A stretch of DNA of 64,000 nt from an uncultured Pleomorphomonas sp. (GTDB taxonomy: Bacteria; Pseudomonadota; Alphaproteobacteria; Rhizobiales; Pleomorphomonadaceae), in contig CALMMQ010000047.1 in assembly GCA_937868725.1 (NCBI GenBank), forward strand, positions 27,797 through 91,796, in the 5' to 3' direction. A model generated the notes under the pieces. It saw only the letters and a program-made list of their open reading frames with translations. It had not been told where the DNA came from and made no database searches. Positions within the stretch are counted from its first letter, which is position 1. Each line of letters starts with the position of its first letter. Positions 35,432 through 43,961 of this stretch are shown one piece after another. The position numbers and the translations under genes were made by a program.

Positions 35432-36268
35432 ATGCTCCGTCGCGCCTTTCTGACCGCCGCCGCTTCTGTTCTGGTCGCGGCAGGCCTTCTGCTTCCCGCC
35501 CACGCCGAAGACCGCTTCATCACCGTGGCTTCGACGACCTCGACGCAAGACTCCGGCCTGTTCAACGTGTTGCTGCCGGCGTTCACTGCCAAGACCGGCA
35601 TTACCGTCAAGGTGATCGCGCAAGGAACCGGCCAGGCCCTCGATACGGCTCGCCGGGGCGACGCCGACGTCGTGTTCGTGCACGCCAAGGCTCAGGAGCT
35701 CAAATTCCTGGCGGACGGCTTCGCCACCAAGCGCTTTCCCGTCATGTACAACGACTTTGTCGTCGTTGGACCGAAGAGTGATCCGGCGGGTATTTCCGGC
35801 ACCAAGGACGTGGCCGCTGCTTTCAAGACGATTGCCGACAAAAAGGCCCCCTTTGTTTCGCGCGGCGACAAGTCTGGCACCAACACCGCCGAACTGAGCC
35901 TCTGGAAGACGGCGGGCGTGGACCTGCAGGCGGTTCGCGGCGAATGGTACCGTGAAATCGGCCAAGGCATGGGCGCGACGCTCAACACGGCAAACGCCAT
36001 GGCCGCCTATACGCTGTCCGACCGCGCCACCTGGATCGCTTTCGCCAACAAGGGCGACCTCGGCATTGTCGTCGAGGGCGACAAGAAGCTGTTCAACCAG
36101 TACGGCGTCATGCTGGTCAACCCTGAGAAAGTCCCGACGGTCAAGGCCGCAGACGGACAGGCGTTCATCGATTGGCTCGTTTCGCCCGAAGGTCAGGCTG
36201 TCATCGCCAGCTACAAAATTGGCGATCAGCAACTGTTCTTCCCGAATGCCGGCGACCCCAACGCCTGA
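35432..36268 (+). CDS. tupA: Tungstate-binding periplasmic protein
   Basis: This 278-residue secreted protein begins with a signal peptide (MLRRAFLTAAASVLVAAG, cleaved after AHA). Right after it comes ASTTSTQDSGLF, the oxyanion-binding signature of TupA proteins, which have very high affinity for tungstate and discriminate against molybdate. Further family features are ARRGDADVVFVHAKAQELKF and GDKSGTNTAEL. CTGGAGGAACTC gives a strong ribosome-binding site. It ends the tup operon and is followed by a terminator. Confidence 0.92.
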   Translation: MLRRAFLTAAASVLVAAGLLLPAHAEDRFITVASTTSTQDSGLFNVLLPAFTAKTGITVKVIAQGTGQALDTARRGDADVVFVHAKAQELKFLADGFATKRFPVMYNDFVVVGPKSDPAGISGTKDVAAAFKTIADKKAPFVSRGDKSGTNTAELSLWKTAGVDLQAVRGEWYREIGQGMGATLNTANAMAAYTLSDRATWIAFANKGDLGIVVEGDKKLFNQYGVMLVNPEKVPTVKAADGQAFIDWLVSPEGQAVIASYKIGDQQLFFPNAGDPNA

Positions 36269-36292
36269 TCGGTTGAACAGGAAGAGGAGAGT

Positions 36293-36325
36293 CCGCGCTG
36301 CCGGCCAGCGCGGCCTCTTTCTTGT
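36293..36325 (+). terminator. Intrinsic terminator after tupA
   Basis: CCGCGCTG (36293-36300) pairs with CAGCGCGG (36306-36313) around CCGGC, extended by AAGAGG/CCTCTT, and is followed by the T-rich CTCTTTCTTGTGTTT. It closes the tup operon. Confidence 0.75.
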
Positions 36326-36394
36326 GTTTCATCAGGGCGTTTTTCCTTCAGGCTGTCGCAACCTGATCGGCTGGCGCTCCAGCACGGGCTGACC

Positions 36395-37549
36395 ATGCAA
36401 CCGGTTCGACGTATTCCTCTTGTCGAGGCTTGGGCCTGGCTCGATCGCCTTGATCTTGCCGCCGCCAGCGAACCCAGCTCCGCCGGACCCGACCTGATCG
36501 GTCGGGTTTTGACGGCGGCTGTCGTCAGCCCCGCCAGCGTGCCGCCGTGGGACACGGTCGTTACCGACGGTTTTGCCGTCCACTCGAACGATGTTCTCGG
36601 CGCGAGCCCCTACAATCCGATCACTCTGACCGTCGGTGCCCGCCCCGGCGAACCGGCTTGTCAGGCCGTGAGCGTCGTTTCGGGTACGCGGTTCCCTGCC
36701 GGGTTCGACTGCATTCTGCCAACCGACCGCGTCGAGCGAACCGGCAACAGCATCGAGGTCTTCGACGCTGTTCCGCGCGGTGGCGGCATCGTCCGGACCG
36801 GCACCGTCCTTCCGGCGAATGGATGCGTGCTGGGCGAAGGGGTACGGCTAACCGCGCCGAGCCTTCTGCTTCTGAGTGAGCTTGGCATCAACGCCGTCGA
36901 GGTTCGACGGCGGCCGCGCGTTGCCGTCCACGCCTTCGGCGCCAAATCCGGCGCGGGCATGTCGAGAGCCCTGTTGGCTCGCCTCGTCGAAGGACATGGC
37001 GCCACGGTTTCTGGCGGGGTCTCTGAAGGGGTGAGCGCCGACCCGGCGTTCACGAAAGCGCGGGCTGGCGAGGCAGACCTTGTCCTGCTGGTCGGGCGCA
37101 GCGGTTGGGGCGACGATGACGATGCGGCCGCGCAGGTTCTGAACGCAGGCGGCTCCATCGACGCGCACGGGCTTGCCCTCAAACCTTGCGACAGCGTTGG
37201 CTTCGGAGCCGTCGCGTCTGTTCCGGTCCTTCTGTTACCCGGAGCGCCACTATCGACAATCGTGGCCGTCGAAGTCCTCGTCACCCGCCTGCTGCGGCGA
37301 TGGTGCGAACTCCCAAGCCGCGGCGAAGGCGAGCCGCGCACGCTCGCACGCAAGATCTCTTCCCCCGTCGGCATGGCCGAATGGGTGCCGGTTGCAGATG
37401 AGGGCGACGCGCGGGTATCGCCGATCGCCCTTCCCAGTCTGGCGGCGACCGCAGTCTTCGCCAAGGCAGACGCCTATACGTTGATCCCCGCCGGTGCCGA
37501 GGGGTTCGGGCCAGGCGAAACCGTTTTTGTCCATCGCTGGCACTTCTGA
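36395..37549 (+). CDS. Degenerate MoeA-like protein
   Basis: The 384-residue product aligns by eye with MoeA along its length but its motifs are altered. PWDTVVTDGFAV replaces FDNxxVDGYA, AFGAKSG replaces the acidic STGDEL, VGRSGWGDDDDA replaces SGGVSxGExD, and LALKPCDSVGFG replaces the lysine-rich KPGKPxG. LLPGAPLSTIVAVE still resembles LPGNPVS. Loss of several catalytic acids and lysines suggests it does not insert metal by the usual route and may be a partner or scaffold. It lies 17 bp before the MoeA fusion gene, so the two are probably co-expressed. Confidence 0.75.
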   Translation: MQPVRRIPLVEAWAWLDRLDLAAASEPSSAGPDLIGRVLTAAVVSPASVPPWDTVVTDGFAVHSNDVLGASPYNPITLTVGARPGEPACQAVSVVSGTRFPAGFDCILPTDRVERTGNSIEVFDAVPRGGGIVRTGTVLPANGCVLGEGVRLTAPSLLLLSELGINAVEVRRRPRVAVHAFGAKSGAGMSRALLARLVEGHGATVSGGVSEGVSADPAFTKARAGEADLVLLVGRSGWGDDDDAAAQVLNAGGSIDAHGLALKPCDSVGFGAVASVPVLLLPGAPLSTIVAVEVLVTRLLRRWCELPSRGEGEPRTLARKISSPVGMAEWVPVADEGDARVSPIALPSLAATAVFAKADAYTLIPAGAEGFGPGETVFVHRWHF

Positions 37550-37565
37550 AGCTGGAGCCGCTCTG

Positions 37566-39554
37566 ATGAACGACAAGACCAACACAGCCGAGCAAACCGC
37601 GACACACAAGCCTTTGGTCGGGCAGGCGGCGCGTCAGGGACAGTTTCTCGCCGTGGCTTCGCGCTCGGAGGCCGAGGCGCGCTTTCGGGCCCATCTGGTA
37701 CTCGAACCCTTGGGCACCGAAGCGGTTGCCATCGAGCAGGCCAGAGGACGCATTCTCGCCAGCGACGTGGCAGCAACGGTCGACGTTCCCTGCTTTGATC
37801 GGTCGAATGTCGATGGCTTTGCCGTTCGGTCCTCCGATCTCGAAGGCGCAACGGCCAACGCGCCGGTGCGGTTGCGCCTCAACTCGGAAGTCCTGACGCC
37901 CGGCGCGCGGCCGGTGGAAACCGTCGAAAGCGGCGCGGCAACCGTGATCGCCACCGGTGGCATGATCCCGCGCGGCGCCGATGCCGTCGTCATGGTCGAG
38001 CATACCGAAACGTTGGAAGACCAGGGCGTCACTTTCGTTGAAGTCAGGGAGGCGCAGATCGCCGGTGCCGCGATTTCGGTCGCCGGTTCCGATATTGCCG
38101 CCGGCGAGACCGTTTTGCGGCGCGGCCTCGCCTTGGGATCGCGTGAAATCGCCATGCTGGCGGCCATTGGCGCTGCCGAAGTCCGGGTGTACCGACGCCC
38201 GGTCGTCGCCATCCTGTCCACCGGCGATGAACTGGTTGCCTGCGGTCAGCCGATCTCGCCCGGCAAGGTTTTCGACAGCAATGGTCCGATGCTGGCGGCG
38301 GCGGTCGAGGAACTCGGCTGCCAAGCACTGCGGCTCGGCATCATTGCCGACGACCAGACCTTACTCGAAGCGGCCGTCGATCAGGCCGTTGCGAGCGCCG
38401 ACGTCGTCCTTCTGTCCGGCGGAACCTCCAAGGGGGCCGGCGACTTCTGCTATCACGCCGTCGCACGGTTCAAGGACCCCGGCATTGTGGTGCACGGGGT
38501 AGCCATCAAACCGGGCAAGCCGCTTTGTCTGGCTGTGACGGCAGGCAAGCCCGTCATCATCCTGCCGGGATTTCCGACGTCGGCGACCTTCACCTTCCAC
38601 GAGTTTGTCGCGCCGGTGCTGCGCACGTTCGCCGGGCTGCCGCCGCTTTCCCGGCCAACGGTCAAAGCGGATCTCGCGGTACGAGCGAACTCCGACCTTG
38701 GGCGCACCGACTACGTGCTTGTCTCGCTGGCCGAGCGACCGGAGGGGGGGCTTTCCGTCTACCCCATGGGCAAGAGCTCCGGCGCCGTGACCTCGTTCTC
38801 GCTCGCCGATGGCTTCTTCGCCATTGCCGACGATTGCGATGTGGCGCCAGCCGGCAGCTCAGTCGAGGTGTCACTGATCGGGGCGAACAAGGCGATCGCC
38901 GATCTCACGATTATCGGCAGCAACTGCATCGGCCTCGACATGCTGGTCGGCTTCCTCGCGCGCGACGGGATCACCGCCAAGGTTCTGTCGGTTGGCAGCA
39001 ATGGCGGCCTGATCGCCGCCAAACGCGGTGAATGCGACATCGCCGGCATGCATCTGATGGACCCGGCGAGCGGTGTCTACAACCGGCCGTTCCTGACGCC
39101 GGAGCTCAAACTCATCCAGGGCTACGGCCGGCTGCAGGGGCTGGTTTTCCGGAAAGGCGACGCGCGTTTCGAGGGGAAGTTGCCAGAAGCGGCGGTCGCC
39201 GGTGTGCTCGCCGATCCCGGCTGCCTGATGGTCAACCGCAACCTCGGTAGCGGCACGCGCGTGCTGATCGATCGGCTGCTCGGCGAGGCCAGACCGGCCG
39301 GCCACAGCCACCAGACCCGCTCGCACAACGCCGTGGCCGTCGCCGTGGTTCAGGGCCGGGCCGACTGGGGTGTTGCCATCGAAACCGTGGCCCGGCAATA
39401 CGATCTCGGCTTTCTGCCGCTTCAGGAAGAGCTCTACGACTTCGTCATCCCGGCAGCGCGTTTTGACCGACCGGCCGTCCAGCGGTTCCGCGAACTGTTG
39501 GCGAGCGAAGACGTCCGGCGGGCGCTGGCGGACGTGGGGTTCAGATGCCAATGA
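37566..39554 (+). CDS. MoeA fused to a periplasmic-binding-like domain
   Basis: This 662-residue cytoplasmic protein joins a MoeA module (about 1-430) to a PBP-like domain (about 440-662). The MoeA part keeps FDRSNVDGFAV, ILSTGDEL, LLSGGTSKGAGD and AIKPGKPLCLAV, though the last acidic residues of SGGxSxGExD differ. The PBP-like part shows IIGSNCIGLDMLVGFLARDG, GECDIAGMHLMD and NRNLGSGTRVLIDRLL. Fusions of this kind are known in archaea and anaerobic bacteria; the domain is thought to bind a small ligand, possibly an oxyanion or pterin. The start at 37566 has GGAG 9 bp upstream, so the extra 24 codons before it are not needed. It ends the island. Confidence 0.85.
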   Translation: MNDKTNTAEQTATHKPLVGQAARQGQFLAVASRSEAEARFRAHLVLEPLGTEAVAIEQARGRILASDVAATVDVPCFDRSNVDGFAVRSSDLEGATANAPVRLRLNSEVLTPGARPVETVESGAATVIATGGMIPRGADAVVMVEHTETLEDQGVTFVEVREAQIAGAAISVAGSDIAAGETVLRRGLALGSREIAMLAAIGAAEVRVYRRPVVAILSTGDELVACGQPISPGKVFDSNGPMLAAAVEELGCQALRLGIIADDQTLLEAAVDQAVASADVVLLSGGTSKGAGDFCYHAVARFKDPGIVVHGVAIKPGKPLCLAVTAGKPVIILPGFPTSATFTFHEFVAPVLRTFAGLPPLSRPTVKADLAVRANSDLGRTDYVLVSLAERPEGGLSVYPMGKSSGAVTSFSLADGFFAIADDCDVAPAGSSVEVSLIGANKAIADLTIIGSNCIGLDMLVGFLARDGITAKVLSVGSNGGLIAAKRGECDIAGMHLMDPASGVYNRPFLTPELKLIQGYGRLQGLVFRKGDARFEGKLPEAAVAGVLADPGCLMVNRNLGSGTRVLIDRLLGEARPAGHSHQTRSHNAVAVAVVQGRADWGVAIETVARQYDLGFLPLQEELYDFVIPAARFDRPAVQRFRELLASEDVRRALADVGFRCQ

Positions 39555-39964
39555 GGCGATAACCCGATGGTCAGGATGAGTGGGGCGCAAAGCGGATTGC
39601 CGCGTTTGCGATAGATGGGATTGCGGCGCCATAACGGAGCTCACCGGCTTCCAAAGGACCGTGATCTCCCCGGCTGCGATCTGATCAGGTACCCGATTGC
39701 GGCGCTTCAGGATGCTGTCGAGCGATGAGCCAGAAGGGACTCAGCCCGCGCGCCATGGCGTTGACGACGATCCCGTGCAAACTGTCGATCTTGCGCATCG
39801 CGCCTGGACGATCGTTGGCTTGATTGGCCGTCAGGACCGCGCAAGGGTTGCTGTCCCCTCGCCATTTTGCCTCTGGACAAGCTGACGCCCGAGGCGATGA
39901 ATGGGCCGGGTACCGCGCCGACGCGTTCGCGCGAAGCGGCACGGCAAGCCAACGGAGGTGCTTC
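39555..39964. other. Gene-poor stretch after the tungsten island
   Basis: About 410 bp. A leftward 93-codon frame (39685-39966) lies here but I recognise no family and see no ribosome-binding site, so I do not call it. The end AACGGAGGTGCTTC is the ribosome-binding region of the next gene. Confidence 0.45.
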
Positions 39965-40252
39965 ATGATCGGGTCTTGCGGAACGTCGGCAGTGATGAGA
40001 CGCCTTACCGCGCTGGCGTTGGTCGTCGCGGCCTGTGGCGCGGCGGGCGAAGCGATGGCGAGCCAGGCGGTTGGCGTACTGCCGCCCAGGTATCTCAGCG
40101 TGCCGCAGTTCCAGCAGTGTCTGTCGTCGCAGTCGAAGGGCAGCTACGACACCCTGTGCCGACCGGCGACCCGACCGGCCGCCTGTCCGACGGCGTCGTG
40201 GCGGGCCCTCAGGCGGCTCAGCGGCAGCGACAAGCTGCCGCGCTGCCCGTAG
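39965..40252 (+). CDS. Small secreted protein of unknown function
   Basis: This 95-residue protein starts right after ACGGAGGTGCTTC, a strong ribosome-binding site. It has a signal peptide (VMRRLTALALVVAACGAAG, cleaved near AMA-SQA). The mature part of about 60 residues has three cysteines (QQCLSS, DTLCRP, AACPT) plus one close to the end (LPRCP), which could form two disulfides in the periplasm. I recognise no family. The frame extends upstream to 39824 but without a start signal. Confidence 0.55.
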   Translation: MIGSCGTSAVMRRLTALALVVAACGAAGEAMASQAVGVLPPRYLSVPQFQQCLSSQSKGSYDTLCRPATRPAACPTASWRALRRLSGSDKLPRCP

Positions 40253-40270
40253 GCGCCGGGTCCTGCGGGT

Positions 40271-41323
40271 TCAACGCGGCGGTAGGTCGATGCGCTGCCC
40301 GCTAGCGGCGCTCTCCTCGGCGGCGAGCAGCAAGTCGATGACGGCGAGCGCCTCGGCGGCGCTGACCGGCGAGGGCGCGCCGGCGCGAAGGGCCCGGGCG
40401 AGCCCCAGATAGAACGCCTCGTAGCCGCCGCGTTCGGTCGGCACCTTGGTGGTCGCAAGTTGGCCGTCGACACCGATGACCGTCAGATCGCCATAACTTG
40501 CCTCAGGCTCGATGCCCCAGCCGGGCGTGCCCGGCCCGAGGCGCTGGCGCAGCAGCGCCTCCTGGCTGTCCATGCCGTACTTGACGAACGAGCCGGCACT
40601 GCCGTGCAGGATGAAGTGCGGCCCCGGCAGCACCGTTCGGCAGTCGCCGTGCAGATAGGCGGTGGCGCCGGCGTGCTCGACGACGAGGTGGAAGTGGTCG
40701 GTGACGCTGGCGCCGGGCCGGCTCGCCGACAGTTCAGCGCACACGCGGCGCGCCGGCCCCAGCAACTGCAGCGCCTGATCGACGAGATGGGCGCCGAGGT
40801 CCCAGAGAATACCGGCGCCCGGCCCCGGCCGCTCGCGCCAGCGATCCTGCACCGTCGGTCGCCAGCGGTCGTAATGGGCGATCAGCGTGTGCGGCACGCC
40901 GACCTTGCCGTCGGCGATGAGCCGCCGCAGGGTCAGAAAGTCGCCGTCCCAGCGGCGGGAGTGATAGACGGCGAGCACCAGCCCGCGCTCGGCGGCCAGT
41001 GCCGCCAGCGCTCGGCCCTCGGCGGGATCGGTGACGAACGGCTTCTCCACCACGACGTGGCGGCCGGCCTCAAGGCAGGCGCGGGCGAGCGGCGCGTGGC
41101 TGGCGTTGAGCGTGGCGATGACGCAGAGCTCAACGTCGGAGATGGCAAGCAGGCCATCGAGGTCGGCGTGCACGGCAACGCCCGGCAGGTCCGCCCGCAC
41201 CGCCGCCGGACGCGAAGACACGACGTCGGTGAGGGCGAAGCCGTCGAGCGCCCCGAGGATCGGGGCGTGGAACATGCTGCCGGCGACGCCATAGCCGACA
41301 AGGGCGCATCTGATGGCGGACAC
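40271..41323 (-). CDS. Gfo/Idh/MocA-family NAD(P)-dependent oxidoreductase
   Basis: This 350-residue cytoplasmic enzyme starts with a Rossmann fold (IRCALVGYGVAGSMFHAPIL) and has the family motif VVVEKPFVTDPAEG, whose EKP lysine helps catalysis. The C-terminal alpha/beta domain includes GAGILWDLGAHLVDQAL, also typical. Members oxidise or reduce sugars, inositols or related polyols. The GTG start at 41323 is fixed by AAGGAG 7 bp upstream. It is 31 bp downstream of the transaldolase-like gene, which suggests a shared sugar role. Confidence 0.88.
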   Translation of the reverse strand: MSAIRCALVGYGVAGSMFHAPILGALDGFALTDVVSSRPAAVRADLPGVAVHADLDGLLAISDVELCVIATLNASHAPLARACLEAGRHVVVEKPFVTDPAEGRALAALAAERGLVLAVYHSRRWDGDFLTLRRLIADGKVGVPHTLIAHYDRWRPTVQDRWRERPGPGAGILWDLGAHLVDQALQLLGPARRVCAELSASRPGASVTDHFHLVVEHAGATAYLHGDCRTVLPGPHFILHGSAGSFVKYGMDSQEALLRQRLGPGTPGWGIEPEASYGDLTVIGVDGQLATTKVPTERGGYEAFYLGLARALRAGAPSPVSAAEALAVIDLLLAAEESAASGQRIDLPPR

Positions 41324-41354
41324 GGGGGGTCTCCTTCGCCACACCGGCGGCTGG

Positions 41355-42041
41355 TCAGACCTTGAGCAGATCAGCCGTGGTGGTGCCGGCGCCATAGGCG
41401 GCGGTCCAGTCGGCCATGAAGCCGGCAACGCCGTCGTCAGTCAGCGGATGGCGGATCAGCTGCTCGATGATGTCCGGCGGCAAGGTCGCCGAATGGGCGC
41501 CGGCCAGCGCCACGGCGTGCACCTGCTGCACGTTCTTGAACGAGGCCGTCAGGAGACGCGTCGGCAGGCCGTGGAGACGGAACAGTGTCACGATATCGGC
41601 GACGACACGGGCGCCATCGCCACAGATGTTGTCGAGGCGGTTGACGTAAGGCGCGGTGAAGGCGGCCCCGGCCACGGCGGCCATCAGCGCCTGTTCGGCG
41701 GTGATGATGGCGGTGGCGGTGACGGCAAAGCCGCGTCGGGCCAGCAGGCGGATGGTCTTGATGCCTTCGCGCGTCATCGGCACCTTGGGATGAAAGCCGT
41801 TGCCGACGACGTCGCGCAGCCGCTCGGCTTCATCGACCATGGTGGCGGCGTCCGGGCCGACCACCTGGACATGCAGCATCAGATCGGGCCCGATGGCGAC
41901 GCGGATGTCACGGAGAATATCCGGCAGGGCGCGCTTCTCGCGAGCAATCAGCGTCGGATTGGTGGTGACCCCGGCGACGGGGAAATAGTCGACCAGACGA
42001 CCGATGGCGGCCGCGTCGGCCGTATCGAGAAGATAAAGCAT
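41355..42041 (-). CDS. Transaldolase-like protein, fructose-6-phosphate aldolase subfamily
   Basis: The 228-residue protein has the compact barrel of the FSA/TalC group. It begins MLYLLDTADAAAIGRLVDYF and has VAGVTTNPTLIAR. The Schiff-base lysine is in FHPKVPMT (Lys86), matching the FSA lysine at about 85, and the phosphate-binding C-terminal half includes TAPYVNRLDNICGDG. It would form or split C-C bonds of sugar phosphates with dihydroxyacetone. It is transcribed with the Gfo/Idh/MocA gene. Confidence 0.9.
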   Translation of the reverse strand: MLYLLDTADAAAIGRLVDYFPVAGVTTNPTLIAREKRALPDILRDIRVAIGPDLMLHVQVVGPDAATMVDEAERLRDVVGNGFHPKVPMTREGIKTIRLLARRGFAVTATAIITAEQALMAAVAGAAFTAPYVNRLDNICGDGARVVADIVTLFRLHGLPTRLLTASFKNVQQVHAVALAGAHSATLPPDIIEQLIRHPLTDDGVAGFMADWTAAYGAGTTTADLLKV

Positions 42042-42110
42042 GATGCGTTCCTTGGGTTAGGCCCGCAGTATGCGACGGCGACCGCCGCCAATCCAGAGCC
42101 CCGTCAAAAT

Positions 42111-42959
42111 TCACACGGCGACGACGGCGATCGGCCAAGTCGGCGCCACGATTTCGTTCTGGGCGGCGATCAGCAGAATTTCGCGGCTGCCGGCATCGGC
42201 GGTGCGCTTGAGCAGGCCGTAGACCGACGACATGGCGCGCCCGAGCGCCGCGGCCGGCGAGCCGGTTTCGAGCCAGTGGACGAAGAACATGGCCGCGATG
42301 GCATCGCCGGCGCCGTTGAGCGACACCGGCAGCTTGGGCGAGCGGGCGAGCCAGACGTGCTCGCCGTCGGAGGCCAGGGCGTCGAGGCTGTCGGCCGGCG
42401 TCTCATCGGTGAGCAGCGAGGTGACCAGCACGACGCGCGGGCCGAGGCCGTGCAGCGCCCGCACCGCCGCCTTGGCCTCGGCCAGCGAGGTGGAGGCGCG
42501 ACCGGTCAGGCAGTCGAGCTCGAAATGGTTCGGCGTCACGAGATCGGCAGCTGGCACCGCACGCTCGCGCATGAACTCCGGCACGCCCGGCCGGACGAAC
42601 ACACCACGGCCGACGTCGCCGATCACCGGATCGCAGGCGTAGGCGGCCTTGGGGTTGGCGGCGCGGACGCGCTCGACAGCCCGAAGGATGGCTTCCCCGG
42701 TGGCCGGCGCCCCCATGTAGCCGGAGAGCACGCCGTCGCAGCGGTCAAGCACGTCGCGCTCGGCGATGCCGGCAACGCAGTCGTCGATCAGCGAGGCGTC
42801 GAACACCTGGCCACGCCACGAGCCGTAGCCGGTATGGTTGGAAAACTGCACGGTATGAACGGGCCAGACCTCGTGGCCGAGGCGCTGCATCGGAAAGACG
42901 GCGGAGGCATTGCCGGCGTGACCGTAGGCAACGTGCGACTGGATGGAGAGGATGTTCAT
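42111..42959 (-). CDS. pdxY: Pyridoxal kinase
   Basis: This 282-residue cytoplasmic kinase belongs to the pyridoxal kinase group (PdxY/PdxK). MNILSIQSHVAYGHAGNASA at the start, CDPVIGDVGRGVFV in the middle and the catalytic anion-hole motif LNGAGDAIAAMFF are clear. It phosphorylates pyridoxal to pyridoxal 5'-phosphate in the vitamin B6 salvage pathway. The frame is open to 43040, but the fold starts at MNILSIQ (ATG at 42959). It is a single gene, 69 bp upstream of the transaldolase gene. Confidence 0.9.
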   Translation of the reverse strand: MNILSIQSHVAYGHAGNASAVFPMQRLGHEVWPVHTVQFSNHTGYGSWRGQVFDASLIDDCVAGIAERDVLDRCDGVLSGYMGAPATGEAILRAVERVRAANPKAAYACDPVIGDVGRGVFVRPGVPEFMRERAVPAADLVTPNHFELDCLTGRASTSLAEAKAAVRALHGLGPRVVLVTSLLTDETPADSLDALASDGEHVWLARSPKLPVSLNGAGDAIAAMFFVHWLETGSPAAALGRAMSSVYGLLKRTADAGSREILLIAAQNEIVAPTWPIAVVAV

Positions 42960-43036
42960 GGCAATGACCCGGACGTTCGCGGATCGCCGGCAAGCGCGAC
43001 CCATCCCGGCGGTTTGACCAGCTTGACCGTGGTCCG

Positions 43037-43741
43037 TCAAGCCGCCTTGCCGGCCTCATCGTCGGGCACCGGCTCGGGATGGCCCGTCGCGGTTCGCTCG
43101 CCCCACCAGGCCAGGGCGGTGCGACCGCTATCGGTGAGAGTGTAGACGCCGCGCTCGACGCGCTCGAACCAGCCATAGACGTTGGCCTGCAGGATGCGGG
43201 CGGCATCGGGGGCCACGGCGCGGAGGTCGCGCGGCCGGGCGGCGGCGACCGCCAGCTTGCCAGCTACGGCCAGCGCCTGCTGACGATAGGCGGTGAGCTG
43301 CGGCACGCGCGTCGAGCCGCCGACAACGGGATCGCCGCGGCGACGGCGGAACTCCTCGACGATGCGCGAACGGCGGCGAGCGTCGCGGCGCGGTTTCCAC
43401 GGCACCGGCTCGACCAGCACCTCGATGCCGCCGGCGGCGGTGACGGCCAGCAGGCCGAAGCCGAGGAAGCGGCAGAGCTTGCGCACCCGCGGATCGCTGT
43501 CGCGACCACGGCCACGACGGGAAGCGGCCACGGCCAACCAGACTTCGTCGCAGGCGGCGGTGCGCTCGACGGCCTGCAGCACCAGTTCGAGGGTGAAGGC
43601 GCACTTGAGTTCGCCGATCACCACCAGTTCCGGCTCACCCGCCGACAGCGCCACGACGTCGCAGCCGCGCACCTCCCCCTTCACCTCGAAGCCGAGGCGT
43701 TCGAGATAGGCTTTGACGGGCGGATAGAGATCGGTTTCCAA
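43037..43741 (-). CDS. DUF2161-family protein with a PD-(D/E)XK nuclease-like fold
   Basis: This 234-residue protein begins METDLYPPVKAYLERLGFEV and carries GCDVVALSAG followed by VVIGELKCAF. The Asp of CDVVA and the E-x-K of GELK fit a PD-(D/E)XK metal-dependent nuclease core. The C-terminal part, with YGWFERVERGVYTLTDSGR, looks like a winged helix. The family is widespread in Rhizobiales and its function is not established; a DNA-processing role is inferred only from the fold. Confidence 0.8.
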   Translation of the reverse strand: METDLYPPVKAYLERLGFEVKGEVRGCDVVALSAGEPELVVIGELKCAFTLELVLQAVERTAACDEVWLAVAASRRGRGRDSDPRVRKLCRFLGFGLLAVTAAGGIEVLVEPVPWKPRRDARRRSRIVEEFRRRRGDPVVGGSTRVPQLTAYRQQALAVAGKLAVAAARPRDLRAVAPDAARILQANVYGWFERVERGVYTLTDSGRTALAWWGERTATGHPEPVPDDEAGKAA

Positions 43742-43961
43742 GCGGATGGCCTCTGTTCCGAATCAGGCCGGGCGGGCGGCGGCATGCCCCCAGCGGTGCC
43801 ACGGTTTTCCCGCCGGCGCCAGTGGCGGAGCCCGGCTGTCCTGACCGCAGGGCAGATCAGCCCGTTTGCCGAGTTGTCCGCCGCCGCGCCGGCCGCTATC
43901 AAGGCGCGCCGCCCGATGCTGCCAGGGGCGTCGGGCGGCTCAAGACCACGGACCGTTTCAC

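Noticed and set aside
39555..39965. Repeat of the tRNA-Asn 3' end at the far side of the island
   Set aside because: I searched by eye for GTTCGAGTCCTACTCGCGG and found no match, so no att duplication is claimed.
39685..39966. 93-codon leftward frame after the island
   Set aside because: No family signature and no clear ribosome-binding site; left uncalled although a remnant gene cannot be excluded.
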